Source: Armatimonadota bacterium (GTDB lineage: Bacteria > Armatimonadota > Fimbriimonadia > Fimbriimonadales > Fimbriimonadaceae). Taken from it: a DNA stretch of 64,000 bases. A program made the translations under genes and the position numbers. The number at the start of each line of letters is the position of its first letter. Within the stretch, counting starts at the first letter, position 1. Below, piece after piece: positions 24,742 to 33,738 of the stretch. The notes beneath the pieces were generated by a model, which made no database searches, was not told where the DNA came from, and saw only the letters and a list, made by a program, of their open reading frames with translations. The stretch is from the NCBI GenBank assembly GCA_017303935.1, contig JAFLBD010000002.1, positions 620,001 to 684,000 of the forward strand, written 5' to 3'.

Positions 24742-25500
24742 TTACGCCTTTGCAGCCAGTTCTTCTTCGATCCAGCCGTATCCCTTGGCTTCAAGTTCGT
24801 GAGCGAGTTCCTTACCGCCCGATTTCACGATTCTGCCATTCACCAGAACGTGGACAAAGTCAGGCACGATGTAGTTCAGGAGCCGCTGATAGTGGGTCAC
24901 CACCAAGAATGAGCGCTCTGGTCCTCGGAGGGCGTTTACGCCATCGGCAACCACCTTGAGTGCGTCAATGTCCAGTCCAGAATCGGTTTCGTCCAAAACG
25001 GAGAACTTCGGTTCGAGAACAGCCATTTGAAACACCTCATTGCGCTTTTTTTCGCCACCGGAGAATCCTTCGTTGACGCTTCGAGAGAGCATAGCGGAAT
25101 CCAGTCCAAGCTGCTTCGCCTTGTCCTTCACAAAGTTCATGAACTTCAGGGCATCGATTTCTTCTTCACCGCGTTGCTTTCGCACGGCGTTCAGAGCGGC
25201 GCGGAGGAAGTAGGCGTTCGAGACGCCTGGAATTTCGACCGGATACTGGAACGCGAGGAAAAGACCTCGAACAGCTCGCTCATCAACAGCCAGTTCCAAA
25301 ATGTCTTCGCCTTCAAACAAGACCTGACCTTCGGTGACTTCGTAGTCGTCACGACCAGCGATGATGTTGGCGAGGGTCGATTTACCAGAGCCGTTTGGCC
25401 CCATGATGGCGTGAACTTCGCCCGGATTGATCTTGAGGTCGATACCCTTGAGGATCTGTTTGTCCTCGACATTTGCGTGAAGATTTTTGATTTCGATCAT
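24742..25500 (-). CDS. sufC: Fe-S cluster assembly ATPase SufC
   Basis: A 252-residue soluble ABC ATPase that drives the SufBCD complex. Walker A is GPNGSGKSTLANII, the signature is FSGGEKKRNEVFQMA (the EKKR form is diagnostic of SufC) and Walker B is KFSVLDETDSGLDIDAL. Length is standard. A plausible sigma-70 promoter lies at 25554-25583. A GGCGAG-C-CTCGCC hairpin sits in the leader (25516-25528). Confidence 0.95.
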   Translation of the reverse strand: MIEIKNLHANVEDKQILKGIDLKINPGEVHAIMGPNGSGKSTLANIIAGRDDYEVTEGQVLFEGEDILELAVDERAVRGLFLAFQYPVEIPGVSNAYFLRAALNAVRKQRGEEEIDALKFMNFVKDKAKQLGLDSAMLSRSVNEGFSGGEKKRNEVFQMAVLEPKFSVLDETDSGLDIDALKVVADGVNALRGPERSFLVVTHYQRLLNYIVPDFVHVLVNGRIVKSGGKELAHELEAKGYGWIEEELAAKA

Positions 25501-25553
25501 GTCAGTCAGCTTTGTTGGCGAGCCTCGCCGGAAACTCTATTACTTTGTATAGA

Positions 25554-25583
25554 ATGATACCTTTTGCTACGTCTCGGACTCAA
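25554..25583 (-). promoter_or_regulatory. candidate sigma-70 promoter for sufCD
   Basis: On the minus strand TTGAGT (25578-25583) and TATCAT (25554-25559) are separated by 18 bases and lie about 55 bases upstream of the sufC start. Matches are moderate. Confidence 0.45.
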
Positions 25584-25596
25584 GATTTGTTGTTGA

Positions 25597-26076
25597 CTAC
25601 CGTGCTTCGCCAACAAGAATCAATCCCGCCCAGTGCTCGTCCATGATCACAAGTCCGGCGTCAAAGGTCAAATCCGTAAGCGAATTCCAGCCTGTTAGGC
25701 CGTTCTCGTCGATGCTCAAAACGTTTGTGAAAACTTGGCGCGGCATCTGAAAAGTGTCGAGCAAGTGCTCCGCCGTGGCGCGCGCTTCGATCGGTTCCAT
25801 GAACCAATAGTTGGTCGTGAGCGACTTTCCCAGAAGTCGAACGAGCAGGTTTTCCGCGGTGTACGAATCCACTTCCGCCCAGCGATCGCTCAATGGCTTT
25901 GCTCCGATTTCTTCGGCAAACGAATCACATTCAGCGACGGGATTTTCAAAAGACTCTCTTCGCCGCAATTGAACCCAGCATTTTTGTCCTCTGTCCGAAT
26001 CGCGAAGACCTTCGCCGACCTTTTCCCACTGTCGGAATTTGAGTGCGAATCGCTTGTCGCTTCCTGGTTCGTGCAT
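25597..26076 (-). CDS. hypothetical protein between fruK and sufC
   Basis: A 159-residue soluble protein I do not recognise. It is acidic and rich in Trp and Leu, with no signal peptide, membrane segment or clear motif. The ATG lies 6 bases after the fruK stop, so it is probably read with pfkA and fruK. It starts with MHEPGSDKRFALKFRQWEKV and has a helical middle (YTAENLLVRLLGKSLTTNYW). Its codon use looks like that of its neighbours, so it seems a genuine gene. Confidence 0.65.
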   Translation of the reverse strand: MHEPGSDKRFALKFRQWEKVGEGLRDSDRGQKCWVQLRRRESFENPVAECDSFAEEIGAKPLSDRWAEVDSYTAENLLVRLLGKSLTTNYWFMEPIEARATAEHLLDTFQMPRQVFTNVLSIDENGLTGWNSLTDLTFDAGLVIMDEHWAGLILVGEAR

Positions 26077-26081
26077 GGCTG

Positions 26082-27020
26082 TTAATTAACCTGTTCCACC
26101 CTAGCGTCGTCGAACAACAGTTCGATGGTACTCGCAGAGCCGATTCGAGAGCCGTCGGTGGTCGCAGTCGCTGCGCCAGCAGCAAGCCCCCATTGAAGAG
26201 AATCTGGCACTGATAGCCCCCTCGTTAGCGCGGCTAAGAAACCCCCAAGCATCGAGTCTCCTGCACCAATAGAACTCACCGGTTCGATATCAGGCGAATA
26301 ACCGCGATAGATTTTGCCTTCGAAACAGCAGATCGCTCCATCATCACCTAAGCTGATGAGCGCGATTCCTCCAGGAGCTAGCTTCGACTCCAGTTCCAAA
26401 ATTGCTGCGCTAAGATCTGATTCTGAATTGAGCTCTCTGCCCAAAAGCCGTTCAGCTTCGTGCCGATTGGGCTTGATCATGTCGGGCACAGCCGTCATTC
26501 CTTTCGTCAATACTTCTCCATCAGCGTCGATGAGAAGTTTTGCGCCTGCCGAACGAGCAATCTTGCCGAGTTCTGCATAGGCGCCTTTGTCGATACCAGG
26601 CGGGACCGAGCCGCAAAGACAAACCCATTTCGCCTTTGCCGCTAAAGCAGTTAGGCTCGATTTAAGCGCCGACCACTCTTCTTCCGAGATCATGGGGCCA
26701 GAGGAGTTGAAGGTTGTCGGCGGCGTACCGTCATTCGTTTCGATCGAATAGTTCGTGCGCGTTTCTCCGCTGATAGTCGTCATCTTCAGCGTGATGCAGG
26801 CGTCGGTGAGCAGCGATTGGTATCGTGAAGCAATGCTCCCACCCAGAAAGCCGATGGCTGTTGTCTGGGCACCTAGTGCACCCGCCACCCGGCTGAGATT
26901 CACGCCTTTGCCGCCGGCATCGGCTTGGGTGCTCACCACGCGATTGGTGTCGCCGACAAGCAGTTTTTCTACAAACAACTGCTGATCCAGGCACGGATTG
27001 AGTGTGACAGTAAGAATCAT
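26082..27020 (-). CDS. fruK: 1-phosphofructokinase family hexose kinase
   Basis: A 312-residue PfkB-type kinase. The start TVTLNPCLDQQLFVEKLLVG and the AGGKGVNLSRVAGALG motif mark the fructose-1-phosphate / tagatose-6-phosphate kinase branch. The C-terminal signature SIGAGDSMLGGFLAAL holds the catalytic Asp (GAGDS). It phosphorylates a sugar phosphate, most likely fructose 1-phosphate, with ATP. No fructose PTS gene is nearby, so tagatose-6-phosphate or fructose-6-phosphate remain possible. Its ATG overlaps the pfkA stop, so translation is coupled with 6-phosphofructokinase. Confidence 0.88.
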   Translation of the reverse strand: MILTVTLNPCLDQQLFVEKLLVGDTNRVVSTQADAGGKGVNLSRVAGALGAQTTAIGFLGGSIASRYQSLLTDACITLKMTTISGETRTNYSIETNDGTPPTTFNSSGPMISEEEWSALKSSLTALAAKAKWVCLCGSVPPGIDKGAYAELGKIARSAGAKLLIDADGEVLTKGMTAVPDMIKPNRHEAERLLGRELNSESDLSAAILELESKLAPGGIALISLGDDGAICCFEGKIYRGYSPDIEPVSSIGAGDSMLGGFLAALTRGLSVPDSLQWGLAAGAATATTDGSRIGSASTIELLFDDARVEQVN

Positions 27021-27979
27021 CGGGCCATGACTTCGACGAGGAGCAGCTTTTCAGGATCGATGGTGCGCTCGGTGCTGAGGACATAGTTCAGCGGGTGACT
27101 CACAAGCTGGTTACCATCCACACCGACCATCTCCCCAGAGAATCCACTCATCAGCCGGTTGGCCGCGTGGGTGCCTAGTCGGAGAGCGAGCACTCGGTCA
27201 AAAGCTGTCGGGCTACCGCCACGTTGCATGTGCCCGAGCACAAGATAGCGCGCTTCGAAACCGGTGTTCTTTTCGATGAAGTCACGCACTTCATTTGCTC
27301 GCAATGCACCTTCAGCGACGATGATCAAGCTCGATCGTTTGCCCTTTTCGTGCATTTCTTTCAGGCTTTCGCAAATCTCAAAGAGCGAGTATGGGATTTC
27401 TGGAATGATCACTGCCTCGGCGCCACCAGCCAAGCCGGATTCCAAAGCGATAAATCCGTTGTGTCGCCCCATCACCTCGATCACGAATACGCGTTCGTGG
27501 GAATAGGCGGTATCTCGCACGCGGTCAATCGCTCCCAGCGCACCATTGACGGCTGTGTCGAACCCGATGGAGAAATCGGTGCCACTGATGTCGTTGTCAA
27601 TCGAGCCTGGCACGCCCATGACCGGAAATCCAAACTCTTCGTAAAGCGCCTTTGCACCAGTCAGCGAACCGTCCCCGCCAATCACAACCAAGCCTTCGAT
27701 TCCGAGAGAAGTGAGGTTATCGAACGCCTTCTTCCGGCCTTCCATCGTGCGGAATTCTTTGCTCCGGGCAGTGCGCAAGATCGTGCCGCCTTGCGAAATG
27801 ATGCCGCCGACGCTCTTGGATTCGAGTTCGATGTACTCCATTCCAATCACGCCTTCATAGCCGTGATAGAAGCCAACCACGCTGGCACCTCGACCGATGG
27901 CTGCGCGAACCGTTCCTCGAATGGCGGCGTTCATTCCTGGTGAGTCACCACCACTAGTGATTACGGCTATGCGCTTCAT
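27017..27979 (-). CDS. pfkA: ATP-dependent 6-phosphofructokinase
   Basis: A 320-residue glycolytic enzyme phosphorylating fructose 6-phosphate. Motifs are TSGGDSPGMNAAIRG (usual form GGDAPG), the ATP-site GGDGSLTGA, the active site PGSIDNDISGTDFSIGFDTA with the catalytic Asp, and the effector/substrate segment VIEVMGRHNGFIALESGLA. The Gly in the GGDGS motif indicates ATP rather than pyrophosphate use. Length equals the standard bacterial form. The terminator of the upstream histidine kinase gene lies just before it, so the promoter must be in the short gap 27980-28015. Confidence 0.96.
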   Translation of the reverse strand: MKRIAVITSGGDSPGMNAAIRGTVRAAIGRGASVVGFYHGYEGVIGMEYIELESKSVGGIISQGGTILRTARSKEFRTMEGRKKAFDNLTSLGIEGLVVIGGDGSLTGAKALYEEFGFPVMGVPGSIDNDISGTDFSIGFDTAVNGALGAIDRVRDTAYSHERVFVIEVMGRHNGFIALESGLAGGAEAVIIPEIPYSLFEICESLKEMHEKGKRSSLIIVAEGALRANEVRDFIEKNTGFEARYLVLGHMQRGGSPTAFDRVLALRLGTHAANRLMSGFSGEMVGVDGNQLVSHPLNYVLSTERTIDPEKLLLVEVMAR

Positions 27980-28019
27980 GCTTCATACATTATGATCTTA
28001 GCAGGCCCAAAAAGCAGAT

Positions 28020-28045
28020 CGCCCTCGACAATACAGCCGAGGGCG
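28020..28045 (-). terminator. probable terminator of the histidine kinase gene
   Basis: CGCCCTCG (28020-28027) and CGAGGGCG (28038-28045) pair around a ten-base loop, followed on the minus strand by ATCTGCTTTTTGGG. The T-run is set back by six bases, so efficiency is uncertain. Confidence 0.6.
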
Positions 28046-28067
28046 AACTTTTGGGTTGAACCAGAAT

Positions 28068-29807
28068 CTACGAATTGAGTTTCTTGGCTTCTTCGATGTC
28101 GATTCGGACCGGAACGGTGAACCAGAATGTCGAACCTACGCCGACTTCAGACTCGCACCAGATTCGGCCCATGTGAACCTTCTCGACGAGATTGCGAACC
28201 AAGAACAGACCCAAACCGGTTCCATAAATCTTTCGGTTGTCGTCGTTGTCCACACGGTGGAACATTTCGAAAACCTTCGCAAGGTGATCCTTTGGAATAC
28301 CGAGGCCCTGGTCTTGTACGCCGATCTTGACGAATCCATCCTCGACGAGTGCGTGCAACGTGATGTCGCCACCGTTTGGCGCGTACTTGATCGCGTTGTT
28401 CATCAGGTTCGTGAGAATCTGGTCGAACTTGTCTCGGTCGCCGATAATCGTCGCTGGCAATTCGCCGGTGAAGTTCGCCTTCAAGGTGTGCTTGTTGGTT
28501 GCCTGTTGCTGAACCTTCAACACCTTATCGAGCTGTTCGACAAGCGGGAATTCGCTATAGTCCGGCTTGAGGGACTCACCAGCTTCGATTCGGCTGGTGT
28601 TCAACAAGTCGTCAATCAATCGTCGAAGTCGGTCGCATTCGCCAACCACGATAGTCAAGAACTCCTTCTGTTCGTCCTTGCCAAACATGTCATCGTCGAT
28701 GCCATCGAGCAGGGTGCTGGAGAAGCCCTTGATTGCGGTGAGCGGCGTTCGAAGTTCGTGCGACGCCATCGCCACGAAGCTCGACTTCATCTTTTCGATG
28801 TTCTTAAGGTCGGTGATATCGTTCAAGATGAGCACAACACCAAGATCGCGTCCATCTTCGTACTTCACTTGCGCACCGTTGAGCTGATAAATCCGTTCGG
28901 AATTCGCAAGCGAGACGGTGACTTCCGAGGTGCCACCCTCGCCGCCAGCGTTTGCACGTGTGAACAACTCGGCGATTTCTGCTTGCGGCATGATCTCGGC
29001 GTATGGCTTGCCAATTGGGGAAGTCTCCGCTCCAAAAATGGCGCGAGCCGAATTGTTCATTTGGCTGATGCGTCCGTCGCTGGTAACGAGCACCAAGCCG
29101 GCGCTAAGCGATTCGAGAGTCTGGAGGAGTTCTTCTCGCTCTTCGACCACTTCTCGGTACAGCTGGAGGTTGGCGATAATCGAACCAACGTTTCGTGCCA
29201 TTCGCTCCAGGAGCCGAACGTCTTCGTCGTTAAAATCTTCGTTGTGTCGCTTGTTAAACGCGTGCAGAACGCCGATGGTTGTTCTGTCTGTGACGCGGTT
29301 TTCTTCGTCCCGCTTCTCGATGACCAGAGGTACGGTCACACCATTGGTGACGTGCAATAAAGTGACGTGATCTTGGATCGTGCGATCATCGGCGACCGCA
29401 TCGTGGAAGATCATTGGTTCCGAATCTCGGAAAACTTGGCCGGAAATACCTTGGGTTGCTTTTACGCGGAAGAAGGGAAGTCGTTCTTCTTCAACGCCGA
29501 ACGCTGGAGGGATTGCCTTGAGTTCACCTGCTTCGCGATCGTGGAACATGATCACGATCTTTTCGGCTTGAAGGATCATCGCAATTCGTTGAACGAGCCT
29601 TCGAAGAGTTGCTTCGCCCTCTTGAATTGGCGTGATGTCGACAGGAGTGTCGCTGCCAACTTTCGCTTCTGCTGCCTGCGCTCGGTTTCGGGAATCTGCG
29701 TTTTCGAGCTTGCCGCGAAGTTCTTCGACTTGTTGCTTTAAGGCTTCGTTCTCGGCTTTCAGTTTAGAAAGTTCTTCTTCGTTCATCAGTTGGCTATCCG
29801 CGCTCAA
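28068..29807 (-). CDS. GAF-PAS sensor histidine kinase
   Basis: A 579-residue soluble hybrid-free histidine kinase. In order: a coiled coil (about 8-45, LSKLKAENEALKQQVEELRG), a GAF domain (about 65-215), a PAS domain (about 225-330, LSAGLVLVTSDGRISQMN), HisKA with the phosphorylated His in ASHELRTPLTAIKGF, and a HATPase with NAIKYAPNGGDITLHA, DQGLGIP and GTGLGLFLVRNLVEK. No membrane segment, so the signal is cytoplasmic. No response regulator is adjacent, making it an orphan kinase. The start is TTG at 29807, supported by GGAGGA seven bases upstream. Confidence 0.93.
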   Translation of the reverse strand: MSADSQLMNEEELSKLKAENEALKQQVEELRGKLENADSRNRAQAAEAKVGSDTPVDITPIQEGEATLRRLVQRIAMILQAEKIVIMFHDREAGELKAIPPAFGVEEERLPFFRVKATQGISGQVFRDSEPMIFHDAVADDRTIQDHVTLLHVTNGVTVPLVIEKRDEENRVTDRTTIGVLHAFNKRHNEDFNDEDVRLLERMARNVGSIIANLQLYREVVEEREELLQTLESLSAGLVLVTSDGRISQMNNSARAIFGAETSPIGKPYAEIMPQAEIAELFTRANAGGEGGTSEVTVSLANSERIYQLNGAQVKYEDGRDLGVVLILNDITDLKNIEKMKSSFVAMASHELRTPLTAIKGFSSTLLDGIDDDMFGKDEQKEFLTIVVGECDRLRRLIDDLLNTSRIEAGESLKPDYSEFPLVEQLDKVLKVQQQATNKHTLKANFTGELPATIIGDRDKFDQILTNLMNNAIKYAPNGGDITLHALVEDGFVKIGVQDQGLGIPKDHLAKVFEMFHRVDNDDNRKIYGTGLGLFLVRNLVEKVHMGRIWCESEVGVGSTFWFTVPVRIDIEEAKKLNS

Positions 29808-29985
29808 AAAATCCTCCGGGAGCGAGGCGCTAGATTACCCCGCCAGACCATGCGTTGTACGTTGATGGTCGAAAGTCCAGTTCCCTTGACGGGATAAAAC
29901 TGGCAAGAGTTCGGCCACTAGGACCAACTTCTAACACTCTTGCGATCCGTGCAATTTTTTGTGACATCCGTATAATGACGGTGAA

Positions 29986-30654
29986 GTGTCTGATCACCTC
30001 GAAGAAATTCCGCTTTTCCCATTACATGCGGTGTTGCTGCCCTACGAGCGGTTGCAGCTACACATCTTCGAGCCTCGCTATCGCGAAATGATCAACAATT
30101 GTCTCGAGTACGACTTGCCATTTGGCGTCTCGCTGATCCGGCAAGGGCAAGAAGTGGGTGGAATCGCCGAGCCGTATTTGGTCGGCACCGCAGCTAGGAT
30201 TGACCAAGTCCACCGCTATCCGGATGGTCGCATGCACGTGAGCGTGTATGGTGAACGGCGATTTCGCATTCGACGACTGATTGAGGACAAGCCTTATTTG
30301 GTTGGGATGTGTGAGCCGCTCATCGAACAAAAGCAGTTTGGCTCGCCTCGTTTGCTTTCACTCTGCGCCCAGATGATCGAGGAGTTTCGTTTGCTGATTA
30401 ACGGCATGCTCGCAAGGCCCGACTTCAATATCGATATTCAATTACCGGAAGATCCGACGGCACTCAGCTTTGTCGTGGCGAAGTTTTTGAACTTAGATAA
30501 CACGATCAAACAGCGACTACTCGAACTCACGAGTACCGAAGAACGACTTGACGAGCTTATTCCTCTGATCGAAAAGCAGATTATCGAAAGCAAAGTTCAG
30601 GATGTTAAACGGTTGACTGTCGAACATCTCAGCGAGTGGATCACGCCAAACTGA
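29986..30654 (+). CDS. Lon protease substrate-binding (LON) domain protein
   Basis: A 222-residue stand-alone LON-substrate-binding-domain protein. The domain start is typical: IPLFPLHAVLLPYERLQLHIFEPRYREMI, then FGVSLIRQG and the strand-rich RMHVSVYGERRFRIRRL. The C-terminal part is helical (TIKQRLLELTSTEERLDELI). Such proteins lack the AAA and protease parts of Lon and their role is unclear. GTG at 29986 gives MSDHLEEI. The stop overlaps the end of convergent polA by 14 bases. Confidence 0.88.
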   Translation: MSDHLEEIPLFPLHAVLLPYERLQLHIFEPRYREMINNCLEYDLPFGVSLIRQGQEVGGIAEPYLVGTAARIDQVHRYPDGRMHVSVYGERRFRIRRLIEDKPYLVGMCEPLIEQKQFGSPRLLSLCAQMIEEFRLLINGMLARPDFNIDIQLPEDPTALSFVVAKFLNLDNTIKQRLLELTSTEERLDELIPLIEKQIIESKVQDVKRLTVEHLSEWITPN

Positions 30655-33250
30655 TCGGCTTCATTTCGCTCCAATTTTCGCCCACTTTGGCATCGACTTC
30701 AATCGGCACCGAAATCGGCATTGCTTCTTCCATCAAGTGCTTGACTGGGCTGAGCAAACTGTCCTCTCCATCTTTTAGCTCGAAAACGAGTTCGTCGTGA
30801 ACCTGTAGCAGCATTCGAGTTTGCGCTGATCCCAGTTTCTTTCGGACATCAATCATGGCCATTTTGACCAAATCGCTCGCCGCGCCCTGAATAGGAGCAT
30901 TCATCGCTTGTCGCTCGGCATATTGGCGAACGGCGCGATTCGAGTTATGGATGTCAGGGAAGTATCGTCGCCGCCCCATCAGTGTGGTCGTAAAGCTCTT
31001 GCTCCGGGCGGTTTCGACGACACTTTCAGTGAATTTCTTGACGGTGGGGAATCGCTCGAAATACTGCTCGATCAGGGCCTTTGCGGCTTTGGTATCGAAC
31101 CCTGCTCCCAATTGTTGCGCCAATCCGAAATCGGTCACACCATAGAGCACTGCGTAATTGAGCATTTTGGCGAGCCTTCGTTGTTCCTTCGAAACCTCGG
31201 ATTGCTCCAGGTTGAACATCAGCGCAGCCGTCACCGTGTGAACATCGACACGGTCGTTGAACGCCTTGACTAGATTTTCATCTTCGCAAAGATGTGCCAG
31301 GAGGCGTAATTCGATCTGGCTGTAGTCCAGTGACGCGAGGCTGTAGCCTTCGCCCGCAATAAACGCCTTACGGATTTGACGCCCCAGTTCCGTTCGAATC
31401 GGAATGTTTTGTAGATTCGGTTCGTTTGAGCTAAGTCGGCCTGTTGCGGCAACCGTTTGGTTGAAACTCGTGTGGATGCGTCCATCCTCCGCCACCATCC
31501 TCGGAAGCGAATCGGAATAGGTGCTTTTGAGCTTGCTCAATTCCCGGAAGTGCTGGACTTCAGCCGCAATCGGGTGCTCGATCTCTTGCAAAATTTCTGC
31601 GCCGGTCGCCCATCCGGTTTTGGTCTTCTTGCCGCCCGGAATCTCCATCTTCTCAAACAGCACTTCGCCGAGCTGCTTCGGACTGGCGATCAAAAACTCT
31701 TGCCCTGCCAGCTCGAAAATTTTTGCCTTGGAAAGGCCGATTTGCTCTTCCAGCGAATGCGACATGTCGACAAGGAACTCGGTGCTGAGCCGGATTCCAT
31801 GCCCTTCCATTTCGGCAAGAATGGGGATCAGTGGAAGCTCAATATCATTGAGAATTCGGGTTTGGTCTTCGGCCTTCACTCGATCGGTCATCACCGGGTA
31901 GACCATCGAAAGTCCGACGGCGATTTGTTCGGCGGTACCTGGGTGTGCGGTGTCGAGGTAACCCTGGATGATATCGCCCACTGTGTAGTTCGATCGGCCA
32001 GACTGGAGCACATAGGCCGCGATCATCGTGTCCATTCCGGGCGCGGTTAGGTTCAATTCAGCCTTCTTGTAAAGCGATTTGACATCGTGACCGATCGCTG
32101 AAGCTGGGTTGTCCAAGAAGATCTCTTTGCCTAGAGCCGCCGGTGCTTGCCAAACTTCTTTGCCAATGGCGAGGTAAGCCCTGCCAGAGGTTTCGTCGGT
32201 ATCGAACATGGACGACTGCGCCGTCGAGGCGGCAAAGAAAATGCCGTACTTGCGACCAAAGGAGATCTTTTGCCATTCGGCGACAGATCGTATTTCGCCC
32301 TTCAAATCCGGCTCAATCGCTTCGGCGACGATCTCCGTTGGAGCGTTGCCGATTCCTCCCGCACCGCCCTCTTGGTAGCGCGCGAATAACACGGGGAACC
32401 TCTTTGCGTGAGATTTGAATTCAAGCTGAACCAGCAGTTTTTCGGCTCGTTCCAGGTGGGTTTCGTCGATTCGAAATGGATTGAAATTGAACTCCAGCGG
32501 TACTTGCCGAACGATGGTTGCTAGCCACTTCGATTTCGGAATCTGTTCAAGCGCAGGCTCCAGCTTCTTTCGGAACTTCTCCTCCACTTCGCCGATCTTG
32601 GCCATGATGTTTTCGACCGTTCCATATTCTTGAATGAGCTTCGAAGCGGACTTGTCGCCGATGCCAGGAACTCCGGGAATGTTGTCGCTTGTGTCGCCAA
32701 CCAAAGCCTTGTAGTCCGGAATGTATTCCGGATCGAATCCGTACCTCGCCTTCACTGCATCGGGGTCGTAGGTCGAAACTTCGGAAACGCCTTGCTTTGG
32801 GGTTACCACAGTCACACAGTGGTCGACCAATTGGAGGGCGTCTAAGTCACCGGTGATGATCACGGTGTGATAGCCATTTTCTTCTGCCTGCTTAGACAAT
32901 GTTCCGACGACATCGTCGGCTTCGAACCCGGGCATCTCGATCATCGGGATTCCCAGCGCTTCAATCAGTTCCCGCGAACCTAAGAGTTGTTCGACCAGTT
33001 CAGGTGGAGTTTCCTTGCGAGTGCCCTTGTACGCTTCAAACTCTTCATGTCGAAAGGTTTTGGCGTGGGCATCTAGCGCCACCACGATGCAATCTGGCTG
33101 GAATTGCCCGATCAGGCTGAATACCATCGACGTAAATCCATAGAGCGCATTGGTGGGGCGCCCATCGCTCGTGCTCATATACCGAGTGGCATAAAAGGAG
33201 CGAAACAGAAGGGAGTATCCGTCGATCAGCAAAAGCCGTTTTGGGGGCAT
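30641..33250 (-). CDS. polA: DNA polymerase I
   Basis: An 869-residue A-family polymerase for Okazaki fragment maturation and repair. The 5'-nuclease domain (about 1-290) starts LLLIDGYSLLFRSFYATRYM and has FEADDVVGTLSKQAEE and IPGVPGIGDKSASKLIQEYG. The middle 3'-5' exonuclease fold (about 310-480) lacks the catalytic D-x-E; only GHDVKSLYKKAEL and DTMIAAYVLQSG remain, so proofreading is probably lost, as in many bacterial Pol I enzymes. Polymerase motifs A (LASLDYSQIELRLLAHL), B (RRLAKMLNYAVLYGVTDFG) and C (MLLQVHDELVFEL) are intact. Confidence 0.97.
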   Translation of the reverse strand: MPPKRLLLIDGYSLLFRSFYATRYMSTSDGRPTNALYGFTSMVFSLIGQFQPDCIVVALDAHAKTFRHEEFEAYKGTRKETPPELVEQLLGSRELIEALGIPMIEMPGFEADDVVGTLSKQAEENGYHTVIITGDLDALQLVDHCVTVVTPKQGVSEVSTYDPDAVKARYGFDPEYIPDYKALVGDTSDNIPGVPGIGDKSASKLIQEYGTVENIMAKIGEVEEKFRKKLEPALEQIPKSKWLATIVRQVPLEFNFNPFRIDETHLERAEKLLVQLEFKSHAKRFPVLFARYQEGGAGGIGNAPTEIVAEAIEPDLKGEIRSVAEWQKISFGRKYGIFFAASTAQSSMFDTDETSGRAYLAIGKEVWQAPAALGKEIFLDNPASAIGHDVKSLYKKAELNLTAPGMDTMIAAYVLQSGRSNYTVGDIIQGYLDTAHPGTAEQIAVGLSMVYPVMTDRVKAEDQTRILNDIELPLIPILAEMEGHGIRLSTEFLVDMSHSLEEQIGLSKAKIFELAGQEFLIASPKQLGEVLFEKMEIPGGKKTKTGWATGAEILQEIEHPIAAEVQHFRELSKLKSTYSDSLPRMVAEDGRIHTSFNQTVAATGRLSSNEPNLQNIPIRTELGRQIRKAFIAGEGYSLASLDYSQIELRLLAHLCEDENLVKAFNDRVDVHTVTAALMFNLEQSEVSKEQRRLAKMLNYAVLYGVTDFGLAQQLGAGFDTKAAKALIEQYFERFPTVKKFTESVVETARSKSFTTTLMGRRRYFPDIHNSNRAVRQYAERQAMNAPIQGAASDLVKMAMIDVRKKLGSAQTRMLLQVHDELVFELKDGEDSLLSPVKHLMEEAMPISVPIEVDAKVGENWSEMKPISLA

Positions 33251-33386
33251 AGTCCAACCGAGCGTACCCCTACAAACCAGAATTTTCTAGCAGTTTTAGA
33301 AGGTTGCAGGTACAATGAGAATCTATTCTCGAAACCTCGTTCAACGAGGACGTGATAAGTTCTATCCTTATTGCCGGTACAACCTG

Positions 33387-33719
33387 ATGGTTTACAGACC
33401 CCTACGCTACGAGCAAGTGATGAAAGCCGCCGAGGCCTATGATGTTCGAGCACGGCGAATGTTCAACGGGATGGGAGTCTACACGGGCGAGAAGATGTTC
33501 GCCTTTCTGTACAACGAGGACGTTGGGCTCAAACTCTGCCCCGATGATCTTCAGAAAGCTCTCGAGATTCCTGGTGCCGAATTGATGCGCACCGATCCCA
33601 GCGCGGAGCCAATGAAGGAATATGTGCGGATGCCCAAAGCCGTGCTGGACAACCACGAGCAGTTTTGCTTCTGGATTGAGCTGAGCGCAAACTACGCTCA
33701 GGCCAAACAAGTGAATTGA
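33387..33719 (+). CDS. TfoX N-terminal domain family protein
   Basis: A roughly 110-residue protein with the TfoX/Sxy N-terminal domain pattern: ARRMFNGMGVYTGEKMFAFLYNEDVGLKL, then a helix ending in the EYVRMPKAVLDNHEQFCFWIELS segment. In gamma-proteobacteria TfoX promotes competence with CRP; single-domain members elsewhere have unknown roles. I prefer ATG 33387 (MVYRPLRYEQV) because it matches the family start; an in-frame ATG at 33315 would add 24 unlike residues, and a TACAAT-type -10 element at 33311 overlaps it. Confidence 0.75.
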   Translation: MVYRPLRYEQVMKAAEAYDVRARRMFNGMGVYTGEKMFAFLYNEDVGLKLCPDDLQKALEIPGAELMRTDPSAEPMKEYVRMPKAVLDNHEQFCFWIELSANYAQAKQVN

Positions 33720-33738
33720 CCTGAGCGCAGCGGTTCGT

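Noticed and set aside
28056-29360. A 434-codon open frame opposite the histidine kinase
   Set aside because: Antisense shadow of a gene with clear GAF, PAS and kinase motifs; no family signal of its own.
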